DNA of 53,899 nucleotides, taken from Desulfococcaceae bacterium. GTDB lineage: Bacteria > Desulfobacterota > Desulfobacteria > Desulfobacterales > Desulfosalsimonadaceae. Shown here in pieces: positions 27,369 to 35,939 of the stretch (its first letter is position 1; every line of letters begins with the position of its first letter). The stretch lies in the NCBI GenBank assembly GCA_030145385.1, contig JAQYVU010000021.1, positions 1 to 53,899 of the forward strand. Direction: 5' to 3'. The notes beneath the pieces are model-generated. The model was given only the letters and a program-made list of their open reading frames with translations, made no database searches and was not told where the DNA came from. A program made the translations under genes and the position numbers.

Positions 27369-28325
27369 ATGGATTCCATGTATAAAAATCTTGCGCTGAA
27401 CCTTGTGCGCGTCACCGAGTCTGCAGCTCTGGCTGCCGGCAGATTTCTGGGGAAAGGGCTTAAGGAAGCCGGGGACGGAGCGGCAGTGGATGCCATGAGA
27501 AACGCTTTTTCCACAATTGACATCAATGGGTCTATTATCATCGGCGAAGGCGAAAAAGACAACGCCCCCATGCTCTATAACGGCGAAAAGGTGGGTAACG
27601 GAAACGGCCTGGACCTTGACCTTGCCGTTGACCCGGTGGAAGGTACCAATCTGCTGGCACTCGGGCGTCCCAATGCTATTGCCGTGGTCGGCGCATGCCC
27701 GGCCGGAAACATGTATGACCCGGGTCCCAGCTATTACATGAAAAAAATTGTCGGTCCGCCGGAAGCAGCCAAAGTCATTGATATCAACGCACCTGTTAAG
27801 GATAATTTAACAAACATTGCCAAAGCCATTGGAAAATCCGTGGAAGAACTGGTCGTGTTTGTGCTTGAAAAACCCAGGCATGATCAGCTGATTGCGGACA
27901 TCCGGAAAACCGGCGCGTGTATCCAGTTGCACACGGACGGCGATGTGGCGGGCTCATTGATGGCGGTTAACCCGGATTCTGACGTTGATGTAATGATGGG
28001 CACCGGCGGGACACCCGAAGGCGTTATTTCCGCGTGCGCCATCCGGGCGCTGGGCGGGCAGATGTTTGCGCATCTTGACCCCCAGAGTGAGGCCGAGCGC
28101 CAGGCTATCCAATCCTACGGCACCGACCTGAATGAAATTCTGACCGTGGAAACCCTTATTACCAGCGATGATGCGTTTTTTGCCGCCACCGGCATTTCCG
28201 GGGGATCATTTCTGTCGGGTGTCAAATATCATTCCAAAGGGGCAATTTCACATTCCATGATTTTAAACGGCAGAACCGGCACGGTAAGATTTATTAAATC
28301 TTACCATAATCGCCCGTTGACATGA
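27369..28325 (+). CDS. glpX: Class II fructose-1,6-bisphosphatase GlpX
   Basis: GlpX hydrolyses fructose 1,6-bisphosphate in gluconeogenesis. The 318-residue protein shows the class II marks: RVTESAALAAGRFLGKG at the N-terminus, IIGEGEKDNAPMLY (about 56-69), the metal site DLAVDPVEGTNLLA (about 85-98), HTDGDVAGSL and MMGTGGTPEGV. It is cytoplasmic and metal dependent. The ATG at 27369 has only a weak GGA upstream; a second ATG lies 9 bases on. The gene appears monocistronic. A perfect 10-base inverted repeat lies inside its last codons. Confidence 0.96.
   Translation: MDSMYKNLALNLVRVTESAALAAGRFLGKGLKEAGDGAAVDAMRNAFSTIDINGSIIIGEGEKDNAPMLYNGEKVGNGNGLDLDLAVDPVEGTNLLALGRPNAIAVVGACPAGNMYDPGPSYYMKKIVGPPEAAKVIDINAPVKDNLTNIAKAIGKSVEELVVFVLEKPRHDQLIADIRKTGACIQLHTDGDVAGSLMAVNPDSDVDVMMGTGGTPEGVISACAIRALGGQMFAHLDPQSEAERQAIQSYGTDLNEILTVETLITSDDAFFAATGISGGSFLSGVKYHSKGAISHSMILNGRTGTVRFIKSYHNRPLT
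28283..28305. repeat. Perfect inverted repeat inside the 3' end of glpX
   Basis: GGTAAGATTT and AAATCTTACC flank ATT. The sequence lies in the last 15 codons of glpX, and no T run follows, so it is a weak terminator candidate at best. Confidence 0.4.
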
Positions 28326-28750
28326 GAATCAACCGTTTATAACGGCTTTCCCATTTGCCAAAAATCGAAAACAATGAATCACCTGCTTGATAACTGACAT
28401 AAAATCATGCATTCGCTGTCATAAATTCCAATTTCCAATCGTTGAATTTCAGATAACGCGGGGCAGTAATATAAATAAGCTTTCTGCTTTAAAATAGTAA
28501 AAAGGAAAGATATTTTGTATTGAACAGATAAAAAAGACTCTTTTTTTAATAGGTTTCATGTGATAAATAATAACTCCATTACATATTCAATTTTACGTTT
28601 TTTACATCAGAGTATCAGCATTCTGTATTCAAAACACTTACTGTTTTTTTCAATCCGCATCTACCTTTTACCCTGCACTTTAAACTGCGACTGCTACCGT
28701 TCATCATACCGATTTTGCCTTATTTGCTGATTATTAGCTGACCAACATGT
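28326..28750. other. Intergenic region, about 425 bases
   Basis: AT-rich spacer after glpX. No hairpin terminator, RNA gene or coding frame was recognised. It probably contains the promoter for the GGDEF unit. Confidence 0.35.
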
Positions 28751-28948
28751 ATGGAGGTGACGAAAAAGTCCCAGAAATCAGATTCTTTTCAAACGGAAGA
28801 TCCAAATGCTTTTTACTTTTATTTCAATGTTTTTTCTGTTAGTTTTTTAATTATCACTACGATTATTGACAATATGATAATCGCCGGACTTTTTATCGAA
28901 AGCATTGTTACCGACACTTTAAAAATTAATAAAACCGCATCAATATGA
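28751..28948 (+). CDS. Possible small membrane protein overlapping the GGDEF gene start
   Basis: A 65-residue frame with a polar N-terminus and one hydrophobic stretch (about 22-50). It ends in an ATGA overlap with the following 7TM-GGDEF gene. That gene has no Shine-Dalgarno of its own, which would fit translational coupling and is the main reason to list this frame. Against it, this frame also lacks a well-placed ribosome binding site and resembles nothing I know. Confidence 0.3.
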   Translation: MEVTKKSQKSDSFQTEDPNAFYFYFNVFSVSFLIITTIIDNMIIAGLFIESIVTDTLKINKTASI

Positions 28949-30087
28949 TACACGGAATTATTTACGGGATTTTGATCGCGTTTATCGCTTATTTTGCCGT
29001 ACTTGCCATCCGGCTGAAAAATCTCTCCGCCTTGTGGTTTACATTTTATATCGTTTGCCTCGGTTTGTTTATAGGTTCTTATCAGGGGCATTTCCAGGAA
29101 TTCATAAGACCCGTATTTGCAAACTTAAATCGAGCAATTCTTATCACGCTCATCGGGCTTCTTTATTTTACCAGTGCTAAATTTTTACGAACGTTTTTGA
29201 ATATCAATTTCTATTCAAAACGCATCGACGGAATCATTCATGTCCTGCAATGGATGGGGATCGGCTTTATTCCAATAAATTTGCTGCCCAATCCGTTCAC
29301 CCCGCTCTTCAACATTATTCTGCTGGGCGTCGGTCCGCTTTTTTCTACCGGGATTTCCATTTTCTTCTGGATCAATGGAGTTCCCAATGCCAAATATTTT
29401 GCCATTGGATGGCTCATTGGCCATATTACTTCCGAAATATATATACTCAGTGTTTTCGGAATTATTCCCTGGATTCCCGGCAACCTTTTCCTGCAGCCGG
29501 CTGCAACGATTTCATCAATTGTATTTTTCGGTATTGCCATCATGGAACAGAACCGTGAATATGGGGAATACAATTACAATGACAACCTCACCGGCATAGC
29601 CAACCGCCGACTTTTTGACCAGGTCATGGCAATTGAATGGAACCGAACCCTGAGGAATCAACAGCCGCTTTCCGTTATTATGTCAGATATTGACGATTTT
29701 AAGGCGTTTAATGCCACCTATGGTCATTCCCTGAGCGATGAATGCCTGAAAACGGTTGCCCTCATATTTGACAAAAACCTGCAGCGTGCCGGAGATCTGG
29801 CCGCAAGATATGGCAAAAAGGAATTTATAGCCGTATTGCCTGACACACTGGCATCGGAAGTATCTTTTCTTGCCGAAAAAATCCGTGAATCGGTTGAAGC
29901 TCTGGCAATAAAACATGAAACATCCGGTACCGGAAAAATTGTAACCATCAGCCTGGGAACAGGTACAATTGTTCCCAGTGCCGAAAAAACACCGGCAGAT
30001 ATTATCCTTCTGGCGGATGAAGCCCTTTACCAGGCTAAAAATAATGGATGCAACCGGGTGGTTTCTCTTGATCAAAATCCTTTATAA
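28945..30087 (+). CDS. 7TM-GGDEF protein with degenerate active site
   Basis: The 380-residue protein has seven membrane helices (about 1-205, similar to the 7TMR-DISM membrane module but without its usual extracytoplasmic sensor domain), then a GGDEF domain (about 214-380; NLTGIANRRLFDQ, SDIDDFKAFNATYGHSLSDEC). The signature GG(D/E)EF reads GKKEF (290-294): the second Gly and the catalytic acidic residue are both Lys, so diguanylate cyclase activity is unlikely. The inhibitory-site motif RxxD is present (RAGD, 281-284) at the correct five-residue spacing, so cyclic-di-GMP may still bind. It probably acts as a membrane receptor or is in decay. A YkgJ-like gene follows after 38 bases. Confidence 0.85.
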   Translation: MIHGIIYGILIAFIAYFAVLAIRLKNLSALWFTFYIVCLGLFIGSYQGHFQEFIRPVFANLNRAILITLIGLLYFTSAKFLRTFLNINFYSKRIDGIIHVLQWMGIGFIPINLLPNPFTPLFNIILLGVGPLFSTGISIFFWINGVPNAKYFAIGWLIGHITSEIYILSVFGIIPWIPGNLFLQPAATISSIVFFGIAIMEQNREYGEYNYNDNLTGIANRRLFDQVMAIEWNRTLRNQQPLSVIMSDIDDFKAFNATYGHSLSDECLKTVALIFDKNLQRAGDLAARYGKKEFIAVLPDTLASEVSFLAEKIRESVEALAIKHETSGTGKIVTISLGTGTIVPSAEKTPADIILLADEALYQAKNNGCNRVVSLDQNPL

Positions 30088-30125
30088 AGAATGAGCTGGG
30101 AGATAATGATTTCAGGGAGCAGATG

Positions 30126-30839
30126 ATGTATGAAAATGAAAAAATTTTTCTCACACCTAAGCAGGTACTGGATGCCATTCATATCGACTTTCAGCAGTAT
30201 GGCTCACAATTTGATCTTTTCCAGGAACTGTGCCCGATAATCACAGAAAACCGGAATATTGTAACAAAAGAAGGAAGAAATAACTGTGTGCTGATAACAC
30301 GGGGACGAAAAAGCAAAATACGGCGCATGAAAGACCATGATCTTGGGAACTATCTGTTCACCGCATTATGTAAAAAAACATATCCATTATCAGTTATGGC
30401 TGATATCTGCAGCAAGGTATTCCGGACAAAAACCTTTGTCGGACAAAATGATGAAAATGGAATCAGGGGCATCTGGATTAAAACCGAAATGGCACAATTT
30501 AAATGCCGTCAATGCGGAAACTGCTGCCGTAATTTGAAATACCACAATGACTGCAATGAGAATGATTACAAACGATGGGAAATGCTTGAACGCCATGATA
30601 TCATGGAAAGAGTGATGATCATTCAATCCGACAGTGGAACCCGTAGGTACATGATCTGGAAGGAACCCGACTCCGGCCGTTTCTATCCGGAATGTCCCTG
30701 GCTGATCCCCACTGCCTCCAAAAACCGGTTTGAATGCGGGATTCAGGATATCAAACCGGATTATTGCCGCCAGTATCCCCTGACACGTAAACATGCCGCC
30801 ATGACAAAGTGTAAGGGAATATTCGAGCACCGTGGATAA
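30126..30839 (+). CDS. YkgJ-type cysteine-cluster protein with N-terminal extension
   Basis: In this protein of about 237 residues the C-terminal half (from about residue 125) is a YkgJ-like metal-chelating domain: CRQCGNCCRNL, then YPECPWLIP, FECGIQDIKPDYCRQYPLT and a final Cys in KCKG. The N-terminal 120 residues are unassigned. I place the start at the second ATG (30126), 6 bases after GGGAG; the first ATG (30123) is only 3 bases away. It lies 38 bases after the GGDEF gene and probably shares its transcript. Function unknown; metal or Fe-S binding is inferred. Confidence 0.75.
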   Translation: MYENEKIFLTPKQVLDAIHIDFQQYGSQFDLFQELCPIITENRNIVTKEGRNNCVLITRGRKSKIRRMKDHDLGNYLFTALCKKTYPLSVMADICSKVFRTKTFVGQNDENGIRGIWIKTEMAQFKCRQCGNCCRNLKYHNDCNENDYKRWEMLERHDIMERVMIIQSDSGTRRYMIWKEPDSGRFYPECPWLIPTASKNRFECGIQDIKPDYCRQYPLTRKHAAMTKCKGIFEHRG

Positions 30840-30942
30840 AAATCGTCTTTATCTTTAATTCCGATCTTCTAAAATTAAAATATTGTACGTTGGTTGCAAT
30901 ATTTTTCCATGAGAACCAAAAAGAAAGTCTTTTTATCGGTAT

Positions 30943-32295
30943 TTATTGACCGATCATTTCCCCAAAATTAAAATAATACCATTGCTGGTTGCAGGCCTTG
31001 CCTATTTCATCCTTTGAAGTGTTTGAGGCATTGACCATCCATGCTTCCAGGGTTTCAGGTTTCATAATTACATTTTGTACGTTTCCCTTCATGGCTGCTA
31101 CTTTTGCCAGTTCCTTAAATGATTCAAGATCATGATCGCCATAATGTTGAACCATAAATGCCCTCAGCTTATCTGTCGTGTGGCCGGCAAATAGGACATC
31201 GTTGATCCCATCGTAACACCGGTCATCCCCTTCATCACAAAACTCCTGAGCATCCGACAAAGATTCGAATCGCTGATAATCTGAAACAAGCATCACCCCA
31301 TGATCGGCCGAATCCTGGCTGGTACCGCTGAATTGGTAAACATACGAGCAGGTACGCTGGGAATCATTCACAATCTGCAGCGCTTCCTGTATGGAATCCG
31401 CTTCCCGGAGCAACTTTTTGAAAAGAAAAACAAACGGAATCCCTTCCAGGGTTTCAAAATTCCGGTTGCCATATCCCATCTCCCCGAATGCCATGTGATT
31501 TTCATTCATTCCGGTGATGCAGCCGGTAAAACCGGCATACGAGAACGATACGGACGCATGCCCTTCATTCGGCTGATAGACGTGAATGACCGGATATTGT
31601 TGGGCTCCCAGTTCCCGAATCCAATCAAGCACTCTGAGATGATAAAGCTCACCATTTTTGGTGGCTTCGTTAAATGCAATGACACCGCTGCATGTCTCTA
31701 ATTCAGGATCCGCAAGGCTCCCTTTTTCCGGTTCCTGGGTTTTATATTTTTTTCCGCGCAAAAACTGTTTCTTGCCTGCATATTCGGACAGCTCAGGGAT
31801 GGCATGCAGCCAGTGAATGACTCTTAACGGAATTCCCGCCCCATGGGCCAGGCCCCGCATCTCTTGTTTGTCTTCAATCGGAATAAACGGTTCAATCAGA
31901 TCATAGACTTCATCCATTGCATCTTCATGCACTCCTTTAGAATTGGCATATGCTTTTACAATTCCGATAATATGATAAACATTTTTCCGGATGTCATCTT
32001 TATTCAGCCGTCCGTTCTGAAAACCCATTTCATAAGGGGTTCCTCTCATGAGAATCACTTTGATATGGTTGAATGCGGGGTCTTTTGTTTCAATAATTTG
32101 CGCCCTGGCAAGCACATCTTCAACAGACCGGTGATTGAAAAAAACGGTTCTCTGCGCAAGTGTCAGTTCATTTTCCGGCACACTCCAGCTGCCTATTTTT
32201 CCCATGACATCATACCGGTTGGGGAAATTTGAACACCCCGCACATGCAAACACAAACAATAAATAAATATACGTTGTAACCCTTTGTTTTAACAT
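30943..32295 (-). CDS. C45-type Ntn-hydrolase (acyltransferase/peptidase) lipoprotein
   Basis: The 450-residue protein carries a lipoprotein signal (lipobox FACAGC, Cys21). It resembles the C45 family, whose founder is acyl-CoA:6-aminopenicillanic-acid acyltransferase. Evidence is RGTPYEMGFQNGRL (about 84-97), MRGLAHGAGIP, and the presumed self-cleavage nucleophile Cys202 in LETCSGVIAFNE, followed by GCITGMNENHMAFGEMGYG. Such enzymes cleave before the Cys and then hydrolyse or transfer acyl or peptide groups. The substrate is unknown and the location is periplasmic or membrane-attached. A second lipoprotein hydrolase gene lies upstream on the same strand (59-base gap), so the pair probably forms an operon. 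Confidence 0.82.
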   Translation of the reverse strand: MLKQRVTTYIYLLFVFACAGCSNFPNRYDVMGKIGSWSVPENELTLAQRTVFFNHRSVEDVLARAQIIETKDPAFNHIKVILMRGTPYEMGFQNGRLNKDDIRKNVYHIIGIVKAYANSKGVHEDAMDEVYDLIEPFIPIEDKQEMRGLAHGAGIPLRVIHWLHAIPELSEYAGKKQFLRGKKYKTQEPEKGSLADPELETCSGVIAFNEATKNGELYHLRVLDWIRELGAQQYPVIHVYQPNEGHASVSFSYAGFTGCITGMNENHMAFGEMGYGNRNFETLEGIPFVFLFKKLLREADSIQEALQIVNDSQRTCSYVYQFSGTSQDSADHGVMLVSDYQRFESLSDAQEFCDEGDDRCYDGINDVLFAGHTTDKLRAFMVQHYGDHDLESFKELAKVAAMKGNVQNVIMKPETLEAWMVNASNTSKDEIGKACNQQWYYFNFGEMIGQ

Positions 32296-32354
32296 AGGTC
32301 ACCCGGTGAGTGATTAATATTGACGATAAGGTTTCTTAAGAAATCGAACAATAA

Positions 32355-33323
32355 TTACTTTAATTTCCGGTTGAAAAAATCCAATGATTTCATTTTTATA
32401 TACGGCAATCCGAGTATGGCGGTATAGTGACCGGTCAGCATGGTTATTTTTTCAGGTTTTCCCATTTTTTCCCAAAGCCCATTGCCGTTTTTATAGGGTA
32501 CGGCAGAATCAAACCAGCCCAGAACCATTAATGAATTCTCCGCATCCATATATTCGGCATAGTTGATGGGATCACAGGTTATCTTTGACTGCAGCCGATC
32601 ATGAAACTCTTCTACGGATATATCATGTTTTTTCATGTATTCTTCACGGCGCCGGACCACCCCTTTTTCATCAGACGTGGCAATAATCTCGGGAAGATTT
32701 CCACCCACCAGACACATCACGCTGGTCTTGATCCGTTTATCCAGAGAGCTGATGAGCGCGGCTTTGATACTCCCCATGCTGATGCCGAAGACGCCGATAC
32801 TTTCAGAATCGAGGTCTGACTGCATTCCGACCCAGTCAAGGGCCTGCTTGTGATCAAAAACGATCTGCCGGAGGATCTTATCCATCTTATCAAGGTCGTC
32901 GAAAGTCTTATACTTTTTCTGCCGGTGAACAATGATCGCAGAATACCCATTATCAGCAAAATATTCGGCAAACGTGTTTGCAAAATAATTGGACCCCCCG
33001 AATATGGGAAGCACCATTATTACCGGAGATTTTAAATTTCCCTTGATATCATAATAATCTAAAATAATATCATGGTCCATTTCGATGATATTGGTTCCCG
33101 GTGTAAATCTGATTTGTTTGATAATAATTTTTTTGTTTTCTTTTATAACATCGGATGAATACACCCCGTTAAACCGGATATAGTCAAATTCCTTTTCAAG
33201 ATTGGCAGGCAATGGTTTTGGCCCGGAATAATCAGGATTCATGGAAGTGTGGGCACAACCGATTAAAAGATAGCATAAAAAAATTACAGCAAAAACAGTT
33301 ACGTACTTTTTATATTTAATCAC
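32355..33323 (-). CDS. Alpha/beta-hydrolase lipoprotein
   Basis: The protein has about 322 residues when started at GTG 33323, which has AAGGAA upstream and gives a clean lipoprotein signal (VTVFAVIFLCYLLIGC). An ATG at 33386 would place 21 Cys-rich residues before the signal. The core is an alpha/beta-hydrolase: VIMVLPIFGGSN (oxyanion region), VFGISMGSIKAA (nucleophile elbow, Ser), LGWFDSAVP (Asp) and MLTGHYTAILG (His). It is similar in style to acetyl-xylan-esterase or dienelactone-hydrolase groups, but the substrate is unknown. It precedes the C45 gene by 59 bases on the same strand. Confidence 0.82.
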   Translation of the reverse strand: MIKYKKYVTVFAVIFLCYLLIGCAHTSMNPDYSGPKPLPANLEKEFDYIRFNGVYSSDVIKENKKIIIKQIRFTPGTNIIEMDHDIILDYYDIKGNLKSPVIMVLPIFGGSNYFANTFAEYFADNGYSAIIVHRQKKYKTFDDLDKMDKILRQIVFDHKQALDWVGMQSDLDSESIGVFGISMGSIKAALISSLDKRIKTSVMCLVGGNLPEIIATSDEKGVVRRREEYMKKHDISVEEFHDRLQSKITCDPINYAEYMDAENSLMVLGWFDSAVPYKNGNGLWEKMGKPEKITMLTGHYTAILGLPYIKMKSLDFFNRKLK

Positions 33324-33442
33324 CAGAAGCCGGATTCCTTTTCCCGTAAAGCATGAAAAGCAGACACCTTTTCCACAGATTTTCAAATCACTTTAACTGT
33401 TTTTTGGTGACTTTATATATTCTGAAGAAAAAAAATTAGCTG

Positions 33443-33646
33443 TTAATTTGATAACTTCATCCTTTCGACGACTTTAACATTCTCACCAGCAGATGATTGA
33501 ATCATAATTGCATCACCACTATTCATCATAAATATTATTTGCGGATTATTATACGAAAAGGAGAATCGATAATCCATGAAACGGATATATGGATCAGGTG
33601 TAATCGCAACACCGATTTTCAAGAATGAGCCTGACTGGTCCGGCAT
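33443..33646 (-). CDS. Hypothetical fragment, 67 residues or more
   Basis: From the ATG at 33646 a protein-like frame runs to VKVVERMKLSN. The same frame stays open upstream to 33757 (NNLIGSIYEVLFVRK) and meets a TAA just after a further ATG-led pentapeptide. No ribosome binding site supports any start, so it may be the 3' end of a decayed gene. I do not recognise it. The rest of the gap (33387-33442 and 33764-33907) shows nothing. Confidence 0.3.
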   Translation of the reverse strand: MPDQSGSFLKIGVAITPDPYIRFMDYRFSFSYNNPQIIFMMNSGDAIMIQSSAGENVKVVERMKLSN

Positions 33647-33907
33647 GATATAAACAGGTTCATTTTCAGACCGGGGCGAAACTTGCGAATATATCTTCCT
33701 TACAAATAAGACTTCATAAATTGAACCGATCAGATTATTAACGCGATTTGTGACGAATTTTTAGAAAATTCTTACCATAAAAAATCCGGATATAAAATAC
33801 ATGGACAGATATCGGGTATGAGTCAGAAGAGTATTTCAAACTGTTGATTGAATTATATCCCTGAAAATATCAATATGCAAAACAATAGATATGCTGTCAT
33901 CATTAAA

Positions 33908-35614
33908 TCAGATTTCACCATTTAATCGTTTGATAAATTTTTCAGGATCCTTAAATTTACCGACAATAAACACATAATATTCTTCCAATTCAATATTTCC
34001 GAACGCAAACGGCAGGAAAAGTTTTGAGCCGGTATTTGTATTTGAATAAAAACATGCCCTGTTCTTCTTGGACATGGTCCCTACCAATTTCAACAGATCA
34101 CATTCCAGCTTTTTGACAAAAGTGAATTTGTCCGGTGGAAGTCTTTTCTGTCCGGTATTCGTCCGGGGTATAATAATAATATCTCCTATACCGATCAGAG
34201 AATTCTTAAAATCAAGTGCCTTTGCTTCATGACGCTGCATGTAATACTGAAATCCCCAGTGCCCCTGAAACCATACGTTGTGCGGGTAATCTTTTAAGCC
34301 GACATGAATTTGCTGAGCGACTGAACGCTGGCAATTGGCAAAAGATGTATCGCTCCATGAAACTGCCATGGCGATGAGCGCAGCAGGAATCAGGGGCCAT
34401 AAAAAGTGCCTGATGTTTCCCGGACCGGATAAATCATAACGAACATTGAGCCTCCGTACCACCAGAATGCCGACGGCTGGTATCATGGGAAGTATGGTTC
34501 TTGCGTTAATGGTCCAGTTTACATGGCTTGAAAACAAAAAAGTCCCCAGAACCCACAGAAATAAAAATAAGGATTCCGAATCTTTATTTTTATATACATC
34601 GACAGCCGCCAGGCTTATAATCTGAAAACCGATAAGAACAAACAAAAAAAGTTGAACGATTACAACCTCAGATGCCGTGGAAATATTGATTAACGGATTC
34701 CCACTGAAATTATCAATGACTAAAAATACGGCAGTCAGGAAAGTAAGCAGAAGAGCACCACCGATCAGAAAAAACCGGGACCAGAGCATGTGAGAATAAA
34801 ACAGTACAACAGTTAGACACCCTCCGCAGACAGATAAGCCGATCATCGTTTTGGTGATAATTTTATTAGGGGAGTCTGCAATCCCTCTATCAAGAGCGTA
34901 TGAAGCGGCATTGGAAATAAGAGACGTATCATATAAAATAAGCGTCAACCATTGATATCCGAGCATAACGAATAATGGAATCAGTAAAAACAAAAGACGT
35001 AAATCAAGCCCGCGTTTTTTCATTACAGTAAATACCAGCAGGAGCGGCACCATGCTGATGCCAAAATACTTTGTCAGGGCAGATAGTGAGATCAGCAGGC
35101 TTGCGATAAAAAAATATAATGTCCTGTCCTTTTCCATGCCGTACAACCAGAAGACAGCCGCCCACACGTAAAATGACACCATCAGGATATCACACATGAC
35201 ATTCGTGGAAGACACCATGAATGCCGGAGTAGTCACGGCAATCATGGCTGCAAGGGGTGCCATGGGACAGAAAAGAAAGGCCAGAAGATAGATACCGACA
35301 CTTAAACACACAGCTGGTATTAAAAAAGCAAAGTGCAGAACAATTTCACTCCAGCCGAAAAGAGATGTAACCAGGGCGATATAGTATGAAACCAGCGGCG
35401 GATTCTGGTTGATCAGGTACATGGGTCGCTCCACACCATTCCAATTGGCCGTGAAACCGTAAAAGTCAAACGGATGGGCCTGAATCTGTTCGGCGCACCA
35501 CAGGAACAGGGAGTCGTCAATGTGAAATGCCTTATTGATAAACGGCAAAAGAAAAAGTGCTGTAAACCCGGCAACGACTAACAATGATTTTGTTGAAAAA
35601 GATTCTGTTTTCAT
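33908..35614 (-). CDS. GT39/ArnT-like membrane glycosyltransferase
   Basis: The 568-residue polytopic membrane protein has about 11-12 helices and a hydrophilic C-terminal domain (about 430-568). The first periplasmic loop carries FHIDDSLFLW, the conserved acidic pair of the PMT/ArnT (GT-C) fold, and further on NQNPPLVSYY, as in GT39-type enzymes that transfer sugars from polyprenyl-phosphate donors. Donor and acceptor are unknown. No other polysaccharide genes lie near. It starts at ATG 35614 and is transcribed away from the methyltransferase gene. Confidence 0.82.
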   Translation of the reverse strand: MKTESFSTKSLLVVAGFTALFLLPFINKAFHIDDSLFLWCAEQIQAHPFDFYGFTANWNGVERPMYLINQNPPLVSYYIALVTSLFGWSEIVLHFAFLIPAVCLSVGIYLLAFLFCPMAPLAAMIAVTTPAFMVSSTNVMCDILMVSFYVWAAVFWLYGMEKDRTLYFFIASLLISLSALTKYFGISMVPLLLVFTVMKKRGLDLRLLFLLIPLFVMLGYQWLTLILYDTSLISNAASYALDRGIADSPNKIITKTMIGLSVCGGCLTVVLFYSHMLWSRFFLIGGALLLTFLTAVFLVIDNFSGNPLINISTASEVVIVQLFLFVLIGFQIISLAAVDVYKNKDSESLFLFLWVLGTFLFSSHVNWTINARTILPMIPAVGILVVRRLNVRYDLSGPGNIRHFLWPLIPAALIAMAVSWSDTSFANCQRSVAQQIHVGLKDYPHNVWFQGHWGFQYYMQRHEAKALDFKNSLIGIGDIIIIPRTNTGQKRLPPDKFTFVKKLECDLLKLVGTMSKKNRACFYSNTNTGSKLFLPFAFGNIELEEYYVFIVGKFKDPEKFIKRLNGEI

Positions 35615-35939
35615 TTTATGAATTAATTTGAATGTGTTAAAAAATGTTCATTGATAATATTTCGGTACACATCATCACACCGGCTGCAATATCCCAAAAT
35701 TCACCGGCCCGAAACCCTCTTTTCCCCAAAAACCATAATAACAGCGTTCTGAAATCGCTTTGGGATTTTTATATTCAAAAAAAGCATTAAGTTAAAGTAT
35801 TTTTTTGTTAAAATGAAATTTAAGATGATCAGATTCGGTCGTCGGATTGCCTGGTTATCTGTTGAATATCTGCTCATTACTGTTTATAAGTATTTACTGT
35901 CATCGCCATAAATCAATTTTTTAAAAGGATTGCAATATT
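35615..35939. other. Divergent intergenic region, about 325 bases
   Basis: Separates the glycosyltransferase (minus) and methyltransferase (plus) genes and must hold their promoters. I saw no clear hexamer pair, operator or RNA gene. Confidence 0.35.
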
